This document shows, in pieces, positions 1 to 12,082 of a DNA stretch of 64,000 nucleotides. The notes below the pieces were generated by a model, which searched no databases, had not been told where the DNA came from, and was given only the letters and a program-made list of their open reading frames with translations. The first letter of the stretch is position 1. The number at the start of each line of letters is the position of its first letter. Where the stretch lies: NCBI RefSeq assembly GCF_040546815.1, contig NZ_JBEPOO010000001.1, positions 1,302,001 to 1,366,000 on the forward strand. Direction: 5' to 3'. Position numbers and translations under genes: made by a program. Source of the DNA: Devosia sp. 2618 (GTDB taxonomy: Bacteria; Pseudomonadota; Alphaproteobacteria; Rhizobiales; Devosiaceae).

Positions 1-464
1 CCCTGCTGTTCGAAATACTCGGCTTCGGTCAGACCGCTATTGGCCAGAACCTGCTTGAACGAGGCTGGATTGAAGGTGCCCACTGCGTTCTGGAACGATG
101 GATCTTCGCGCAGCATCTCGCTGAGCTTGTCTTCCGACACGCCCATGCCAAAGCCGTTGGCCATCTGCGTCAGCGCTGCGTCCTGGGCCATGCTCTGCAG
201 CACCATGCCGGGGATGCCAAAGCTCATGGCCTGCTCGGCGGTCGGCAGCGAACCGATCTGCTGGGCGACCTGATTGAGCTGGTTCTGATAGGCCCGCAGG
301 AACTGCCGCGAGTTGATCTCCTGATCGCCCACACGAGCAATCGTATTGGTGCCAAGATCCGTGATAACGTTGTTGATGCCGAAACCGGCCACGCCTACCA
401 GCAGAAAGCCGCCAAGGATCTTGCCGGGCCAGGATTTTGCAAAAGCACGCAAACTATCGAGCAT
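1..464 (-). CDS. PpiD/SurA-type periplasmic peptidyl-prolyl isomerase, N-terminal part (cut by window edge)
   Basis: The first 154 codons are visible; the C-terminal part lies left of the window. The protein starts MLDSLRAFAKSWPGKILGGF and has one membrane anchor at about residues 14-34. A SurA_N-like helical region follows, with IARVGDQEINSRQF, the typical opening of this family. PpiD-like proteins are inner-membrane-anchored chaperones that help outer-membrane and periplasmic proteins fold. The catalytic parvulin domain would be in the missing part and cannot be checked. The gene is divergent from tpiA, as in many Rhizobiales. The family call is fairly secure; choosing PpiD over another SurA_N protein is inference. 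Confidence 0.8.
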   Translation of the reverse strand, partial: MLDSLRAFAKSWPGKILGGFLLVGVAGFGINNVITDLGTNTIARVGDQEINSRQFLRAYQNQLNQVAQQIGSLPTAEQAMSFGIPGMVLQSMAQDAALTQMANGFGMGVSEDKLSEMLREDPSFQNAVGTFNPASFKQVLANSGLTEAEYFEQQ

Positions 465-590
465 CTAAGACGTTCCAATTTGGGCAACACCAGGCTTTAC
501 CGCGACTGCGGGAGCGCACTAGTAATCCATTTTTACAAGCCGGGTTAGGGCAAAGCTGGCCCCGGTGCAAGAGGTAGCAGGAGCTAAAGA

Positions 591-1346
591 GTGACAACCA
601 CAATCACGCCGCTGATCGCAGGAAACTGGAAAATGAACGGCCTGAGGGGGTCTTTGGATGAGTTGACGGCTCTGGCAGGCATGCTCACCACAGGGGAAGC
701 ACCGCGCGCCGTGGTCGTTATTTGCCCGCCAGCCACCATTCTTGCCGCCATTGCCCGCCAGGGCGCCAGTGCCGGTATCCTTGCCGGCGGGCAGGATTGC
801 CATGCCGCGCCGTCGGGCGCCCATACCGGCGATATCTCCGCCAGCATGCTGGTCGATGCCGGTGCCCAATATGTGATCGTCGGTCACTCCGAGCGCCGCG
901 AAGCGCACGGTGAATCAGATGCGGACGTGCGCGCCAAGGCCGAAGCCGCCATCGGGGCAGGGCTCAAGCCAATCATCTGTGTCGGTGAAACCGAAGCCCA
1001 GCGCGATAGCGGGCAGGCGCTCGATGTGGTCGCGGCCCAACTGGCCGGATCGATTCCCGACGCGGCCGAACTGCACGAAATCATCGTCGCCTATGAGCCG
1101 ATCTGGGCCATTGGCACGGGTCGCACGCCGAGCAATGACGATATTGCCGAAATGCACAATTCGATCCGCGACAAACTGGTGCAGCGTTTCGCCGACAAGG
1201 GCGCCTCGGTGCGTATTTTGTACGGTGGTTCGCTCAAGCCCCAGAATGCGCGGGAAATTCTGGCCGTGGATAACGTCAATGGTGGGCTGGTTGGCGGCGC
1301 CAGCCTCTTGGCAAAGGACTTCTACACCATTATCTCCGCAGTCTAG
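591..1346 (+). CDS. tpiA: Triosephosphate isomerase
   Basis: Interconverts dihydroxyacetone phosphate and glyceraldehyde 3-phosphate in glycolysis and gluconeogenesis. At 251 residues it has the normal family length. The substrate-binding lysine is in GNWKMNG (about residues 11-17), the catalytic histidine in IVGHSERR (about 96-103), the catalytic glutamate in [11 protein letters not shown] (about 166-176), and the phosphate loop is LYGGSLKP near the C-terminus. The start is GTG, preceded by a CAGGAG Shine-Dalgarno sequence at about 579-584. It begins a forward group with secG and pyrG, and another glycolytic gene, eno, lies 5 kb on. Confidence 0.97.
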   Translation: MTTTITPLIAGNWKMNGLRGSLDELTALAGMLTTGEAPRAVVVICPPATILAAIARQGASAGILAGGQDCHAAPSGAHTGDISASMLVDAGAQYVIVGHSERREAHGESDADVRAKAEAAIGAGLKPIICVGETEAQRDSGQALDVVAAQLAGSIPDAAELHEIIVAYEPIWAIGTGRTPSNDDIAEMHNSIRDKLVQRFADKGASVRILYGGSLKPQNAREILAVDNVNGGLVGGASLLAKDFYTIISAV

Positions 1347-1457
1347 TGCTGCGCTTGTGCCAGACGGCAGGTCGGAATTTCCGCTCCGCCTCTGGCATTT
1401 GGCGCGCGGGGCGTGTAAGACGCCGCATCTTTTGCTCGACTAATAGACTGAGACACG

Positions 1458-1967
1458 ATGGCTAACGTCCTGATTGTGGCCTATTTGCTGATCGTCCTGG
1501 CGCTGATTGCAGTTATCCTGCTGCAGCGCTCTGAGGGCGGCGCTCTGGGTATTGGCGGCGGCGGCGGTGGCGGCGGTATCATGACCGCACGCGGCTCTGC
1601 CAACCTGCTCACGCGCACCACTGCGATTCTCGCGACGCTGTTCTTCGCGACAGCAATCGGTTTGACGATCCTGTCCGAACTGGATCGTGGCACTTCGGGT
1701 ATTCTCGAACGTGCTGCAGCGTCCCAGGACGGCGCGGCGCCGACCAGCGTGCTCGATGCGCTCAACTCCCTTCAGGGTGGCGGCGCACCGTCTGATCTTC
1801 CTGTTCCCACGAGCGATCCTGTTGCCCCAGCTGGTAGCGATCCCGTGACGCAGGATGTGGTTCCGTCCACGACGTCTGCTCCCGCAGCGCCAGCAACTCC
1901 CGACGCATCGGGCGACCTTCCGGTCCCCGACGCTCCGGAAACGCCGGCCGCTCCGGCCTCGAACTAA
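1458..1967 (+). CDS. secG: Preprotein translocase subunit SecG
   Basis: Small accessory subunit of the SecYEG channel. Two membrane segments are visible, at about residues 3-22 and 53-73, separated by the family-typical loop with LLQRSEGGALG and a run of glycines. At 169 residues it is longer than E. coli SecG because of a C-terminal tail rich in Ala, Pro, Ser and Asp, which is common in alphaproteobacteria and probably disordered. It sits between tpiA and pyrG, the usual order in this group. A hairpin with a T-rich tail follows. Confidence 0.95.
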   Translation: MANVLIVAYLLIVLALIAVILLQRSEGGALGIGGGGGGGGIMTARGSANLLTRTTAILATLFFATAIGLTILSELDRGTSGILERAAASQDGAAPTSVLDALNSLQGGGAPSDLPVPTSDPVAPAGSDPVTQDVVPSTTSAPAAPATPDASGDLPVPDAPETPAAPASN

Positions 1968-1985
1968 CCGCCGTAAGGCGAACCA

Positions 1986-2020
1986 AAGAGGGGGATGGAA
2001 ACATCCCCTTCTTCTTTTTG
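1986..2020 (+). terminator. Rho-independent terminator after secG
   Basis: The stem GGGGATG/CATCCCC with a GAAA loop is followed by TTCTTCTTTTT. It lies 20 bases behind the secG stop and ahead of the pyrG leader. Confidence 0.8.
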
Positions 2021-2071
2021 TGTAGAGCGTGTTGCGCGCTCTACGAATCGGCGCTGATGTGATTAAGGTGA

Positions 2072-3706
<1,635 letters not shown>

Positions 3707-3723
3707 TCGGATCAAATCACAAG

Positions 3724-3753
3724 CGCCCGCAGCCAAAAGCTGCGGGCGTTTTG
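3724..3753 (+). terminator. Rho-independent terminator after pyrG
   Basis: A perfect 10-bp stem CGCCCGCAGC/GCTGCGGGCG with a CAAAA loop is followed by TTTTGT, 18 bases after the pyrG stop. Confidence 0.92.
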
Positions 3754-4048
3754 TCTAAGTGACCCGGATAGCTGATCGCATTTGCGCCGCCGCTACACCC
3801 ATCCACCGCGTCACCCCGGTCGTGAGCCGAGCGTGTTCATCTCGCGCACTCTCGGCCCGCCCACCGCGCTACCCTCGGGCTTGACCCGAGGGCCTGTGGG
3901 AGAGCCACCAAGTATGGGCTTGGGGAGAGCGACCCTCGGGTCAAGCCCGAGGGCAGCAAAGTGGGAAGTGGTAGGAAGCCAATCCAACCGAGCCCCCTCG
4001 CTCCACCCGATCTTCCGTCAGCCCCCGAGCATCTGCTACAATCCCCCC
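3754..4048. repeat. Non-coding gap with two inverted copies of a 21-bp palindrome
   Basis: No gene is seen between the pyrG terminator and the DUF4169 gene. The palindrome CCCTCGGGCTTGACCCGAGG lies at 3872-3892 and its reverse complement at 3932-3952, about 40 bases apart. Together they could form either two small hairpins or one long one. This layout is typical of short palindromic intergenic repeats in alphaproteobacteria. Confidence 0.65.
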
Positions 4049-4225
4049 ATGGCTGACATCATCAATCTCCGCACCGTCCGCAAACAGAAGGCCCGCGCCG
4101 AAAAGGAAACGCAGGCGGCGCAGAATCGTGTGCTGTTTGGGCGGACCAAGGCCGAGAAGCTGAAGCAAGAGGCCGAGAAAACCCTCGCCGAAAAGGTCAT
4201 CGACGGTCACAAACGCGAGGATTGA
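4049..4225 (+). CDS. DUF4169 family small basic protein
   Basis: A 58-residue, highly charged protein starting MADIINLRTVRKQKARAEKE. It continues with an Ala/Lys/Glu-rich helix and the KTLAEKVIDGHKRE tail typical of DUF4169, a family of short alphaproteobacterial proteins with no known function. The start at 4049 gives the family length. The open frame extends upstream to 3782, but that part is low-quality sequence running through the palindromic repeat. No signal peptide or membrane segment is present. Confidence 0.8.
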   Translation: MADIINLRTVRKQKARAEKETQAAQNRVLFGRTKAEKLKQEAEKTLAEKVIDGHKRED

Positions 4226-4365
4226 TCGGGTTTTTCCCGCTTTCCGGGTTGTCGCGGGGCGTACTCTGCGTTACGGCTGCGGTACTTGTTAATCGACGGC
4301 GCGAGTTTTCTAGGGGTGGAGGCGCGTCCCGGTGACACCCATCTGATCTTCACCCCGGACTTCTA

Positions 4366-5655
4366 ATGACCACCGCTACTGCCACCAATCCGGTGCCTGC
4401 TTCAGGCAATTCGGCTCGCCGCGTTCTCGCCGCGAGCATGATCGGCACCACCATCGAATTTTTTGATTTCTACATCTACGCCACCGCTGCGGTGATCGTA
4501 TTCCCGCACCTGTTCTTCCCGGCAGGCGATGAGGCTTCGGCGCTGCTGCAGTCGCTGGCGACCTTCGCCATTGCCTTCTTTGCCCGCCCGATCGGTGCGG
4601 CGTTCTTTGGCCATTTCGGCGACAAGATCGGCCGCAAGGCGACCCTCGTCGCGGCGCTCCTGACCATGGGCATATCCACGGTCCTGATCGGCGTGCTGCC
4701 AACCTATGCGCAGATCGGCGTCTGGGCGCCGCTGCTGCTGGCGCTGTGCCGTTTGGGGCAGGGGCTTGGTCTGGGCGGTGAATGGGGCGGCGCCGTGCTG
4801 CTCGCCACCGAAAACGCTCCTGAGGGCAAGCGCGCCTGGTACGGCATGTTCCCGCAGCTCGGCGCACCGGTTGGCTTTTTCTTCGCTACCACGATCTTCC
4901 TCGTGCTCGCCCATTTCATGGGCGATGAGGCCTTCATGTCGTGGGGCTGGCGCATTCCGTTCCTCGCCAGCGCGCTGCTGGTGATCTTTGGCCTGTTTAT
5001 CCGCCTCAAGATCAGCGAAACGCCCGAATTCGCCAAGGCCGTCGAAAAGGCCGAACGCGTTGAAGTGCCATTCGTCACCGTGTTCAAGGACCACAAGCTG
5101 AGCCTGCTGCTCGGCACCATGGCCGCGCTCGCCACCTTCGTTTTGTTCTACATCATGACGGTGTTTTCGCTTAGCTGGGGCACCAATGCCCTGGGCTATT
5201 CGCGCGAAGAGTTCCTGATCCTGCAAATGGTTGGCGTCTGCTTCTTCGGCCTGTTCATCCCGATTTCGGCCGTACTGGCTGACCGCTTCGGCATGCGCCG
5301 CGTCATGGTCGGCGTTTCCATCAGCATCGCCATCTTCGGCCTGCTGCTTGGCCCGCTGTTCGGTTCGGGCAATGTCGTGGGCGTTTTGGGTTTCCTCTGC
5401 ATCGGCTTTGCGTTGATGGGCATGACCTATGGTCCGCTGGGCACTGCACTCGCCGCGCCATTCCCCACCGCCGTGCGTTACACCGGCGCTTCGCTCACCT
5501 TCAACCTCGGCGGCATCTTCGGCGCGTCGCTGGCCCCCTATGTGGCGACCTATCTGGCCGGCACTTATGGCCTCCACACCGTCGGTTTCTACATGATCCT
5601 GGCAGCCTTGGTGACGCTCGTCGCCTTCGGCCTGATCCGCCAGACGTCGGAGTAA
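4366..5655 (+). CDS. MFS transporter of the metabolite:H+ symporter (MHS) type
   Basis: 429 residues with about 12 membrane segments. The start ARRVLAASMIGTTIEFFDFY and the loop GHFGDKIGRKATL (around residues 82-95) are signatures of the MHS subfamily, which includes ShiA, ProP and citrate or dicarboxylate carriers. A second loop, ADRFGMRRVM, marks the C-terminal half. It should import a small organic solute with protons across the inner membrane. The substrate cannot be told from sequence, and the gene has no functional neighbours. ATG 4366 starts the conserved region. Confidence 0.88.
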   Translation: MTTATATNPVPASGNSARRVLAASMIGTTIEFFDFYIYATAAVIVFPHLFFPAGDEASALLQSLATFAIAFFARPIGAAFFGHFGDKIGRKATLVAALLTMGISTVLIGVLPTYAQIGVWAPLLLALCRLGQGLGLGGEWGGAVLLATENAPEGKRAWYGMFPQLGAPVGFFFATTIFLVLAHFMGDEAFMSWGWRIPFLASALLVIFGLFIRLKISETPEFAKAVEKAERVEVPFVTVFKDHKLSLLLGTMAALATFVLFYIMTVFSLSWGTNALGYSREEFLILQMVGVCFFGLFIPISAVLADRFGMRRVMVGVSISIAIFGLLLGPLFGSGNVVGVLGFLCIGFALMGMTYGPLGTALAAPFPTAVRYTGASLTFNLGGIFGASLAPYVATYLAGTYGLHTVGFYMILAALVTLVAFGLIRQTSE

Positions 5656-5715
5656 GATAGTACGGGCTCACCGCAAGGTGGGCCCTCTGAACCTCAGGCT
5701 CACCCGCAAGTCCCC

Positions 5716-5805
5716 AGTAGACCTCATGGTGAGCCTGTCGAACCACGAGGTCGTTGCCGCCATCGTGCCACGACCTCGCCCTTCGACAAGCTCAGGGTGA
5801 GGTCT
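5716..5805. repeat. Palindromic intergenic repeat, family 1 (full copy)
   Basis: The left arm reads AGTAGACCTCATGGTGAGCC...CGAACCACGAGGTCGT (5716-5754). The right arm reads CACGACCTCGCCCTTCGACA...GGTGAGGTCT (about 5769-5805). The arms are imperfect reverse complements separated by a short spacer. Related copies are at 19495-19533 (half) and 62429-62521 (opposite orientation). It lies between convergent genes. Confidence 0.85.
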
Positions 5806-5827
5806 GATGGGGCTTCCTAGCGTCCCC

Positions 5828-6258
5828 TTACCAATCCACCTCACACACAGCGCCGCGTGGCCCAAACTGCATGCTCTCGTCGGTGTACTGGAAAATCTCC
5901 AGCTTCACCCCGTCCGGGTCAGCCGTCCACGACTGCCAGGTATTGTCCGCCCCGCGTTTCTTGTCCGTCACGCTGATGCCCTGCGCCCGCAGATGCAAGA
6001 TCAGCCCATCCAGATCGTCCGTCTCAAAACAGAAATGGTTGATCTGGTTGGTCTCGTCGTAGCGCGCGCTGTCCTTGCTGAACACTTCCACAAAGGTACG
6101 GCCACCAAGGTCGAGGTAAAACCCGATCTTGTCGGCCTTGCGCTCGAAATGAAGGCTGTCTCAAAGCCGAACCCGTCGCGATAGAACGCCTCCGACTTTT
6201 CGAGATCGCGCGAAAAGATGCAGACATGGGCAAGCTGCTTGATGAATGGTTTGGTCAT
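5828..6258 (-). pseudogene. VOC-family (glyoxalase/lactoylglutathione lyase-like) gene with a -1 frameshift
   Basis: The N-terminal half, MTKPFIKQLAHVCIFSRDLE, is read in one frame from ATG 6258. The C-terminal half (ERKADKIGFYLDLGG, then EVFSKDSARYDETNQINHF and a stop at 5828) is in another. The frames join near 6150, where the plus strand reads AAATGAAGG. One extra G there would restore a continuous protein of about 143 residues with ...ETAFHFERK..., the usual VOC sequence. VOC metal ligands fit His11, a glutamate in EVF and later His/Glu residues. Either the gene is recently inactivated or a base was missed in sequencing; the rest looks intact. Confidence 0.8.
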
Positions 6259-6281
6259 GGGCCTCCTCCGGGGGAATCTGA

Positions 6282-7724
<1,443 letters not shown>

Positions 7725-7741
7725 TACAACAATAAATTTCT

Positions 7742-7786
7742 GAGGCGTGCCGGGGCGAATACATCGCTCAGGCCCGCTTCTTTTTG
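7742..7786 (+). terminator. Probable rho-independent terminator after eno
   Basis: GAGGCGTGCC (7742-7751) pairs with GGCCCGCTTC (7771-7780) with one mismatch and one G-T pair, and a TTTTT run follows. The stem is imperfect, so confidence is moderate. Confidence 0.55.
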
Positions 7787-7847
7787 TTGATTACCGAAAT
7801 CCAAATTGTGCGTAAGCTTCTCATGGGAATCATGAGGAGGGCTCACA

Positions 7848-8567
7848 ATGTTCCAAAAACTATCTGCAGAAGCATTCGGCACGTTTTGGTTGGTTTTCGG
7901 CGGGTGCGGCGCCGCTGTACTTGCAGCCGGCGTCCCTGACGTCGGTATCGGCTACCTTGGCGTAGCATTCGCGTTCGGCCTGACAGTCTTGACCATGGCC
8001 TATGCCGTTGGCGGCATTTCCGGCGGTCACTTCAACCCGGCCGTGTCGCTCGGCCTCGCCGTTGCCGGCAAGTTTGAATACAAAAACCTGCTGCCATATT
8101 GGGGCGCGCAGCTCGTCGGCGGCATCCTGGGCGCTGCCGTGCTCTATCTTATCGCTTCGGGCAAGGTCGGGTTCGTTGCTGGCGGCTTTGCCTCCAACGG
8201 CTATGATGCACTGTCGCCCGGTGGCTATGGCCTGTTCGCCGCTCTGGTGGCCGAAGTCGTGCTGACGGCGTTCTTCATCATCGTCATCCTCGGCGCAACG
8301 TCCAGCCGCGTACCTGCGGGCTTTGCACCGATCGCCATCGGCCTGTCGCTGACCCTGATCCACTTGATCTCGATCCCGGTCACCAACACCTCGGTCAACC
8401 CGGCCCGCTCGATCGCCGCGGCCATTTTCGCCCAGAACGGCGCTCTTGGCCAAGTCTGGCTCTTCATTGCCGCCCCACTGGTCGGCGCCGCCATCGGTGC
8501 CGTCCTCTACAAGGGCCTGCTCACCCGCAACGAAGCCGCAACCGCTGCAGCAGCACAGCACGCGTGA
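7848..8567 (+). CDS. aqpZ: Aquaporin Z (MIP family water channel)
   Basis: 239 residues with six membrane segments and both pore signatures: HFNPAVSLG in the first half and SVNPARS in the second. The sequence [16 protein letters not shown] is typical of AqpZ. The pore is narrow and water-selective by family; the arginine after the second NPA is present. GAGGAGGG lies just before the ATG. A strong terminator follows. Confidence 0.95.
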   Translation: MFQKLSAEAFGTFWLVFGGCGAAVLAAGVPDVGIGYLGVAFAFGLTVLTMAYAVGGISGGHFNPAVSLGLAVAGKFEYKNLLPYWGAQLVGGILGAAVLYLIASGKVGFVAGGFASNGYDALSPGGYGLFAALVAEVVLTAFFIIVILGATSSRVPAGFAPIAIGLSLTLIHLISIPVTNTSVNPARSIAAAIFAQNGALGQVWLFIAAPLVGAAIGAVLYKGLLTRNEAATAAAAQHA

Positions 8568-8596
8568 TCTGCTAGAAACCGCAAATCGAAATGAAG

Positions 8597-8624
8597 AAGC
8601 CCGGCAGCGATGCCGGGCTTTTTT
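8597..8624 (+). terminator. Rho-independent terminator after aqpZ
   Basis: The stem AGCCCGGCA/TGCCGGGCT with a short GCGA loop is followed by a run of Ts ending at 8624. Confidence 0.92.
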
Positions 8625-8628
8625 CATT

Positions 8629-8760
8629 GCCACGCCCTCGTGGTTCGAGGGTCGCTACGCTCCCACCTCACCATGAGGGCTGCTGAAGTAACGCGCTAGA
8701 AGTAGCCCTCATGGTGAGGTGCGAGTTCTTCACGAGCCTCGAACCACGTGGGCGTGGCAC
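8629..8760. repeat. Palindromic intergenic repeat, family 2 (full copy)
   Basis: About 130 bases running from CCACGCCCTCGTGGTTCGAG through CCTCACCATGAGGGCTG, a short centre, then AGTAGCCCTCATGGTGAGG and CGAACCACGTGGGCGTGGC. The two halves are reverse complements. It is nearly identical in layout to 24501-24629, and a shortened copy is at 12630-12682. Confidence 0.85.
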
Positions 8761-8775
8761 CATATTTCGTCGTAT

Positions 8776-8827
8776 GCACCAGCCAGACTCCTCCTCCTAT
8801 CAGGGGGAGGCGGGGTGGGGGTATCCC
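8776..8827. repeat. Intergenic repeat, family 3 (single arm)
   Basis: CACCAGCCAGACTCCTCCTC, then CTATCAGGGGGAGG and GGTGGGGGTATCCC. It matches the right arm of the long inverted repeat at 13066-13186 and ends 11 bases before the amn stop codon. Confidence 0.7.
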
Positions 8828-8838
8828 GGCAAATAACC

Positions 8839-10314
8839 CTACTGGAACGCCGTCTCGGCAAAGCTACGCAGTTTCCGGGAATGCAGCCGTTCTGCTGGCT
8901 GGTCCCGCAATATCTCCATCGCCCGCAGGCCGATCTGCAGATGCCGATTAACCTGCGTCCGGTAGAAATCCGACGCCATGCCCGGCAGTTTCAGTTCGCC
9001 ATGCAGCGGCTTGTCGGATACGCACAACAGCGTCCCGTAGGGCACGCGGAACCGGAAGCCGTTGGCCGCAATCGTCGCCGATTCCATGTCCAGTGCCACG
9101 GCGCGGGACTGGCTCAGGCGCTGGGTGATTTCGGCCTGGTCGCGCAGTTCCCAATTGCGGTTGTCGAAGGTCGCGACCGTGCCCGTGCGCATGATCTTTT
9201 TGGTTTCGATGCCTTCGGTTTCGGTGATTTCATGCACCGCCTGTTCGAGCGCCACCTGCACTTCGGCCAGCGCTGGAATTGGCACTGATAGGGGAAGATC
9301 GGCGTCGAGCACGTGGTCTTCGCGCACATAAGCGTGGGCCAGCACGTAGTCGCCCAGTTCCTGGCTGTTGCGCAGGCCGGCGCAGTGGCCGAGCATGATC
9401 CAGGCATGCGGGCGCAGCACGGCGATGTGGTCTGTGATGGTCTTGGCGTTGGATGGACCGACGCCGATATTGACCATTGTGATGCCGCGACCGCGATCCG
9501 CTGTCAGGTGGTAGGCCGGCATCTGCGGCGCACGTACGGGCGCAGTGCCCGCCACAGTACCGCCGCGCAGGGCGTTGTCGGTCACCACATTGCCGGGCTC
9601 GATGAAGCTCTGATAGTGCGAATGGCCATCGGCCATGTACTGCTTGGCGATGCGGCAGAACTCGTCGATGTAGAACGCGTAATTCGTGAAGATCACGAAG
9701 TTCTGGAAGTGGCTCGCATCTGTGCCGGTGTAGTGGCTGAGCCGGAACAGCGAATAATCGACGCGCGGCGCGGTGAATGCTGCCAGCGGGTAGGGCCCGC
9801 CGCGGGGCGGCACAAAGGTGCCATTGGCGATTTCGTCGTCGGTATTGCCCAGGTCCGGCGCGTCGAACACGTCGCGCAGCGGAATGTTGAGCGCGTTCAG
9901 CGCATCGCCGTCGATGCGTTCATTGGCCGGCACGGCAAAGTGCAGCGGGATCGGAGTGTCGGACTCGCCGATGTCGATCGTGCCGCCGTGGTTTTTCAGG
10001 ATGACCGTGAACTGCTCCTGGAAATAGGTCCGGAACAGGTCCGGCGCCGTCACCGTGGTGCGGTAGAGGCCAGGCGTATGCAGGAACCCATAGGGCAGGG
10101 TGCTTTCCGACCGGCTATAGCTGGTGGAGCGCACTTCGACCTGCGGATAGCAGGCCCGCACGCGGCCATCGGGAATGCTGCCCTTGGCGAGCGCGGCGAG
10201 ATGGCTGCGGATGAACTCGGTATTGCGGTGATAGAGCTCGGCCAGATATTCCCACGCCTTCTCGGGATCGGTGAAGGATTGTTTTTCGGTGGGTGGGGGG
10301 CTGATCGTCGTCAT
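8839..10314 (-). CDS. amn: AMP nucleosidase
   Basis: Hydrolyses AMP to adenine and ribose 5-phosphate, adjusting the adenylate pool. 491 residues, the normal length. The N-terminal regulatory domain (FTDPEKAWEYLAELYHRN, later CYPQVEVRSTSYSRSESTLP) is followed by the nucleoside phosphorylase-like catalytic domain: MVNIGVGPSNAKTITDHIAV, MLGHCAGLRNSQELGDYVLA, and DMESATIAANGFRFRVPYGT near the C-terminus. It stands alone between repeat elements and a probable non-coding RNA read from the other strand. Confidence 0.95.
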   Translation of the reverse strand: MTTISPPPTEKQSFTDPEKAWEYLAELYHRNTEFIRSHLAALAKGSIPDGRVRACYPQVEVRSTSYSRSESTLPYGFLHTPGLYRTTVTAPDLFRTYFQEQFTVILKNHGGTIDIGESDTPIPLHFAVPANERIDGDALNALNIPLRDVFDAPDLGNTDDEIANGTFVPPRGGPYPLAAFTAPRVDYSLFRLSHYTGTDASHFQNFVIFTNYAFYIDEFCRIAKQYMADGHSHYQSFIEPGNVVTDNALRGGTVAGTAPVRAPQMPAYHLTADRGRGITMVNIGVGPSNAKTITDHIAVLRPHAWIMLGHCAGLRNSQELGDYVLAHAYVREDHVLDADLPLSVPIPALAEVQVALEQAVHEITETEGIETKKIMRTGTVATFDNRNWELRDQAEITQRLSQSRAVALDMESATIAANGFRFRVPYGTLLCVSDKPLHGELKLPGMASDFYRTQVNRHLQIGLRAMEILRDQPAERLHSRKLRSFAETAFQ

Positions 10315-10469
10315 GGAGCTCTTTCATCTCGCAGGCCCCGGATCAGGCCTGCCTAACGGGCTGAATCGCACCGCATATCCGGCAGCGTTTGTAGCCATTT
10401 CAAATGACAGTTTCTGGGCTTGCCAGCAACTGTGCGGTCAATCCGGCAAAGATTTCACATCCGAGTGAT

Positions 10470-10656
10470 GAGCACTTTTCTTGCCGCATTTACGCACCAT
10501 CTTGATGGGAGTTCACTGGCACGGCAAGCGACCCATGCAAAACCGGTGAGCGAGGAATTTCTGGCTGGCTGCTTGTCCCCCAAGCCCTCAACAGCGCGGT
10601 CGGCCGATTTTCCCCAGGGCTGCAAGGACAGAGATGTCGTTGCAGCCCTTTTATTT
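10470..10656 (+). ncRNA. Putative structured small RNA with its own terminator
   Basis: There is no open frame on the plus strand here, yet a clear plus-strand terminator ends the region at 10617-10656. Upstream, CTTGCCG (10480-10486) pairs with CGGCAAG (10522-10528), enclosing the small hairpin CCAT-CTTG-ATGG (10497-10508). The terminator's T-tail is on the plus strand only, and amn is divergent, so some transcript must start between 10315 and about 10480. The RNA family is not recognised, and the 5' end given is a guess. Confidence 0.35.
10617..10656 (+). terminator. Rho-independent terminator with no upstream gene
   Basis: GGGCTGCAA (10617-10625) pairs perfectly with TTGCAGCCC (10640-10648), followed by TTTTATTTT. 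On the minus strand no T-run follows the stem, so it is not the terminator of the DUF1801 gene, although it overlaps that gene's stop codon. Confidence 0.75.
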
Positions 10657-11091
10657 TGCCGCAGGATAGGCCGAACGCATCGTGGAAACCGAAATCTCGG
10701 CCAGCTCCCGCAACACAGCCATGTCGATGTCGCTCAACCGCTTCACATAAAGGCACGCCTTACCCATGCGGTGCTTGCCCAGCTTTCCCAGCAGCCCATC
10801 CCGCCGCGCGATTTCTTCGGGCGAGTAAGTGCCCATCAGATAGATGCTGAACTCCGCCTTGCGCGGCGCAAAGCCGATCAGCGCCGCGTCGCCCTCATGC
10901 CCGCTGGCATACTTGTAATGATACTGCCCAAAGCCAATTCCCGCGCCCCACAAGACGGGTGGCTCGCCCGATACCTCCTGCAGAAGCGCGATCAGCCGGT
11001 AGCTGTCCTCGCGCTTAGCTGCGTCCGGCAGCTGTGCCAGAAACGCATCCACATCGCCGGTATTGGGCTTGTTCTTTTGCTCGTAAGCCAT
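10651..11091 (-). CDS. DUF1801 domain protein
   Basis: 146 residues from the internal start [20 protein letters not shown]; the frame can also start at 11118. DUF1801 (YdhG-like) proteins are small, soluble and of unknown biochemical function, related in fold to the frataxin/CyaY group. Typical segments are [45 protein letters not shown] and the C-terminal [14 protein letters not shown], where a lysine-rich surface usually lies. It is divergent from folD and has no informative neighbours. Confidence 0.8.
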   Translation of the reverse strand: MAYEQKNKPNTGDVDAFLAQLPDAAKREDSYRLIALLQEVSGEPPVLWGAGIGFGQYHYKYASGHEGDAALIGFAPRKAEFSIYLMGTYSPEEIARRDGLLGKLGKHRMGKACLYVKRLSDIDMAVLRELAEISVSTMRSAYPAAK

Positions 11092-11179
11092 CGCTCGCGC
11101 CGCTTTCCTTTTCGACAACGGTAGACGAACCGCCCGCCGTTTTCTATTGCTGCGCCATTCTCACCATATGGAGGTTCCC

Positions 11180-12082
11180 ATGACTGCAAAGATCATTGAC
11201 GGCAAAGCGTTTGCCGAGGGCCTCCGCGGTCGCATCGCGGGCCATGTGGCGCGCCTCAAGGCCGAGCATGGCATCACGCCGGGTCTGGCGGTCGTCATCG
11301 TCGGGCACGATCCTGCGAGCCAGGTCTATGTCACCAACAAGGCGAAACAGACCGCCGAAGTGGGCATGGCCTCGTTCAAGCACGAGCTGGCCGAAAACAC
11401 CAGCGAGACGGAATTGCTGGCGCTGGTAAAGCGCCTCAATGAGGATAAGAACGTCCACGGCATTCTCGTTCAGCTGCCCGTTCCCAAACACATCGACCCC
11501 ATCAAGGTGATCGAGGCGATCGATCCGGCCAAGGACGTCGATTGCTTCACGCCCGCCAATGTCGGCAAGGTCCAGATCGGCCTTCCGGGTCCGGTGTCCT
11601 GCACGCCACTTGGCTGCCTCATGCTGCTGCGCGACGAACTCGGTTCGCTGGCCGGGCTCAATGCCGTCATCATCGGGCGCTCCAATCTGGTTGGCAAGCC
11701 GATGATGCAATTGCTGCTGCGCGAGAACTGCACGGTGACCGTCGCCCATTCCAAGACCAGAAACCTCGCCGAAGTCGTGCGTGGCGCCGACATCGTGGTG
11801 GCCGCCGTCGGTCGTCCGGAGATGATCAGGGGCGACTGGATCAAGCCGGGCGCCACTGTCATCGATGTCGGCATCAACCGTATCGATGCGCCCGAGCGGG
11901 GCGACGGCAAGACGCGCCTTGTCGGCGACGTAGCCTATAAGGAAGCCGCCGAAGTTGCTGCCGCCATCACTCCGGTGCCCGGCGGCGTTGGCCCGATGAC
12001 CATTGCGTGCCTCCTGGCCAACACGGTTACCACCGCCTCGCTAATCAATGGCCTCGTGCCGCCGAGCGATCTGACCGCATGA
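11180..12082 (+). CDS. folD: Bifunctional methylenetetrahydrofolate dehydrogenase/cyclohydrolase
   Basis: Interconverts 5,10-methylene-THF and 10-formyl-THF with NADP. 300 residues from ATG 11180, chosen because TGGAGG lies seven bases before it and because [16 protein letters not shown] is the usual beginning. Motifs: [14 protein letters not shown] with the catalytic lysine, [24 protein letters not shown], the nucleotide loop [11 protein letters not shown], and [15 protein letters not shown]. It overlaps the next gene by four bases (ATGA), suggesting translational coupling. Confidence 0.97.
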   Translation: MTAKIIDGKAFAEGLRGRIAGHVARLKAEHGITPGLAVVIVGHDPASQVYVTNKAKQTAEVGMASFKHELAENTSETELLALVKRLNEDKNVHGILVQLPVPKHIDPIKVIEAIDPAKDVDCFTPANVGKVQIGLPGPVSCTPLGCLMLLRDELGSLAGLNAVIIGRSNLVGKPMMQLLLRENCTVTVAHSKTRNLAEVVRGADIVVAAVGRPEMIRGDWIKPGATVIDVGINRIDAPERGDGKTRLVGDVAYKEAAEVAAAITPVPGGVGPMTIACLLANTVTTASLINGLVPPSDLTA

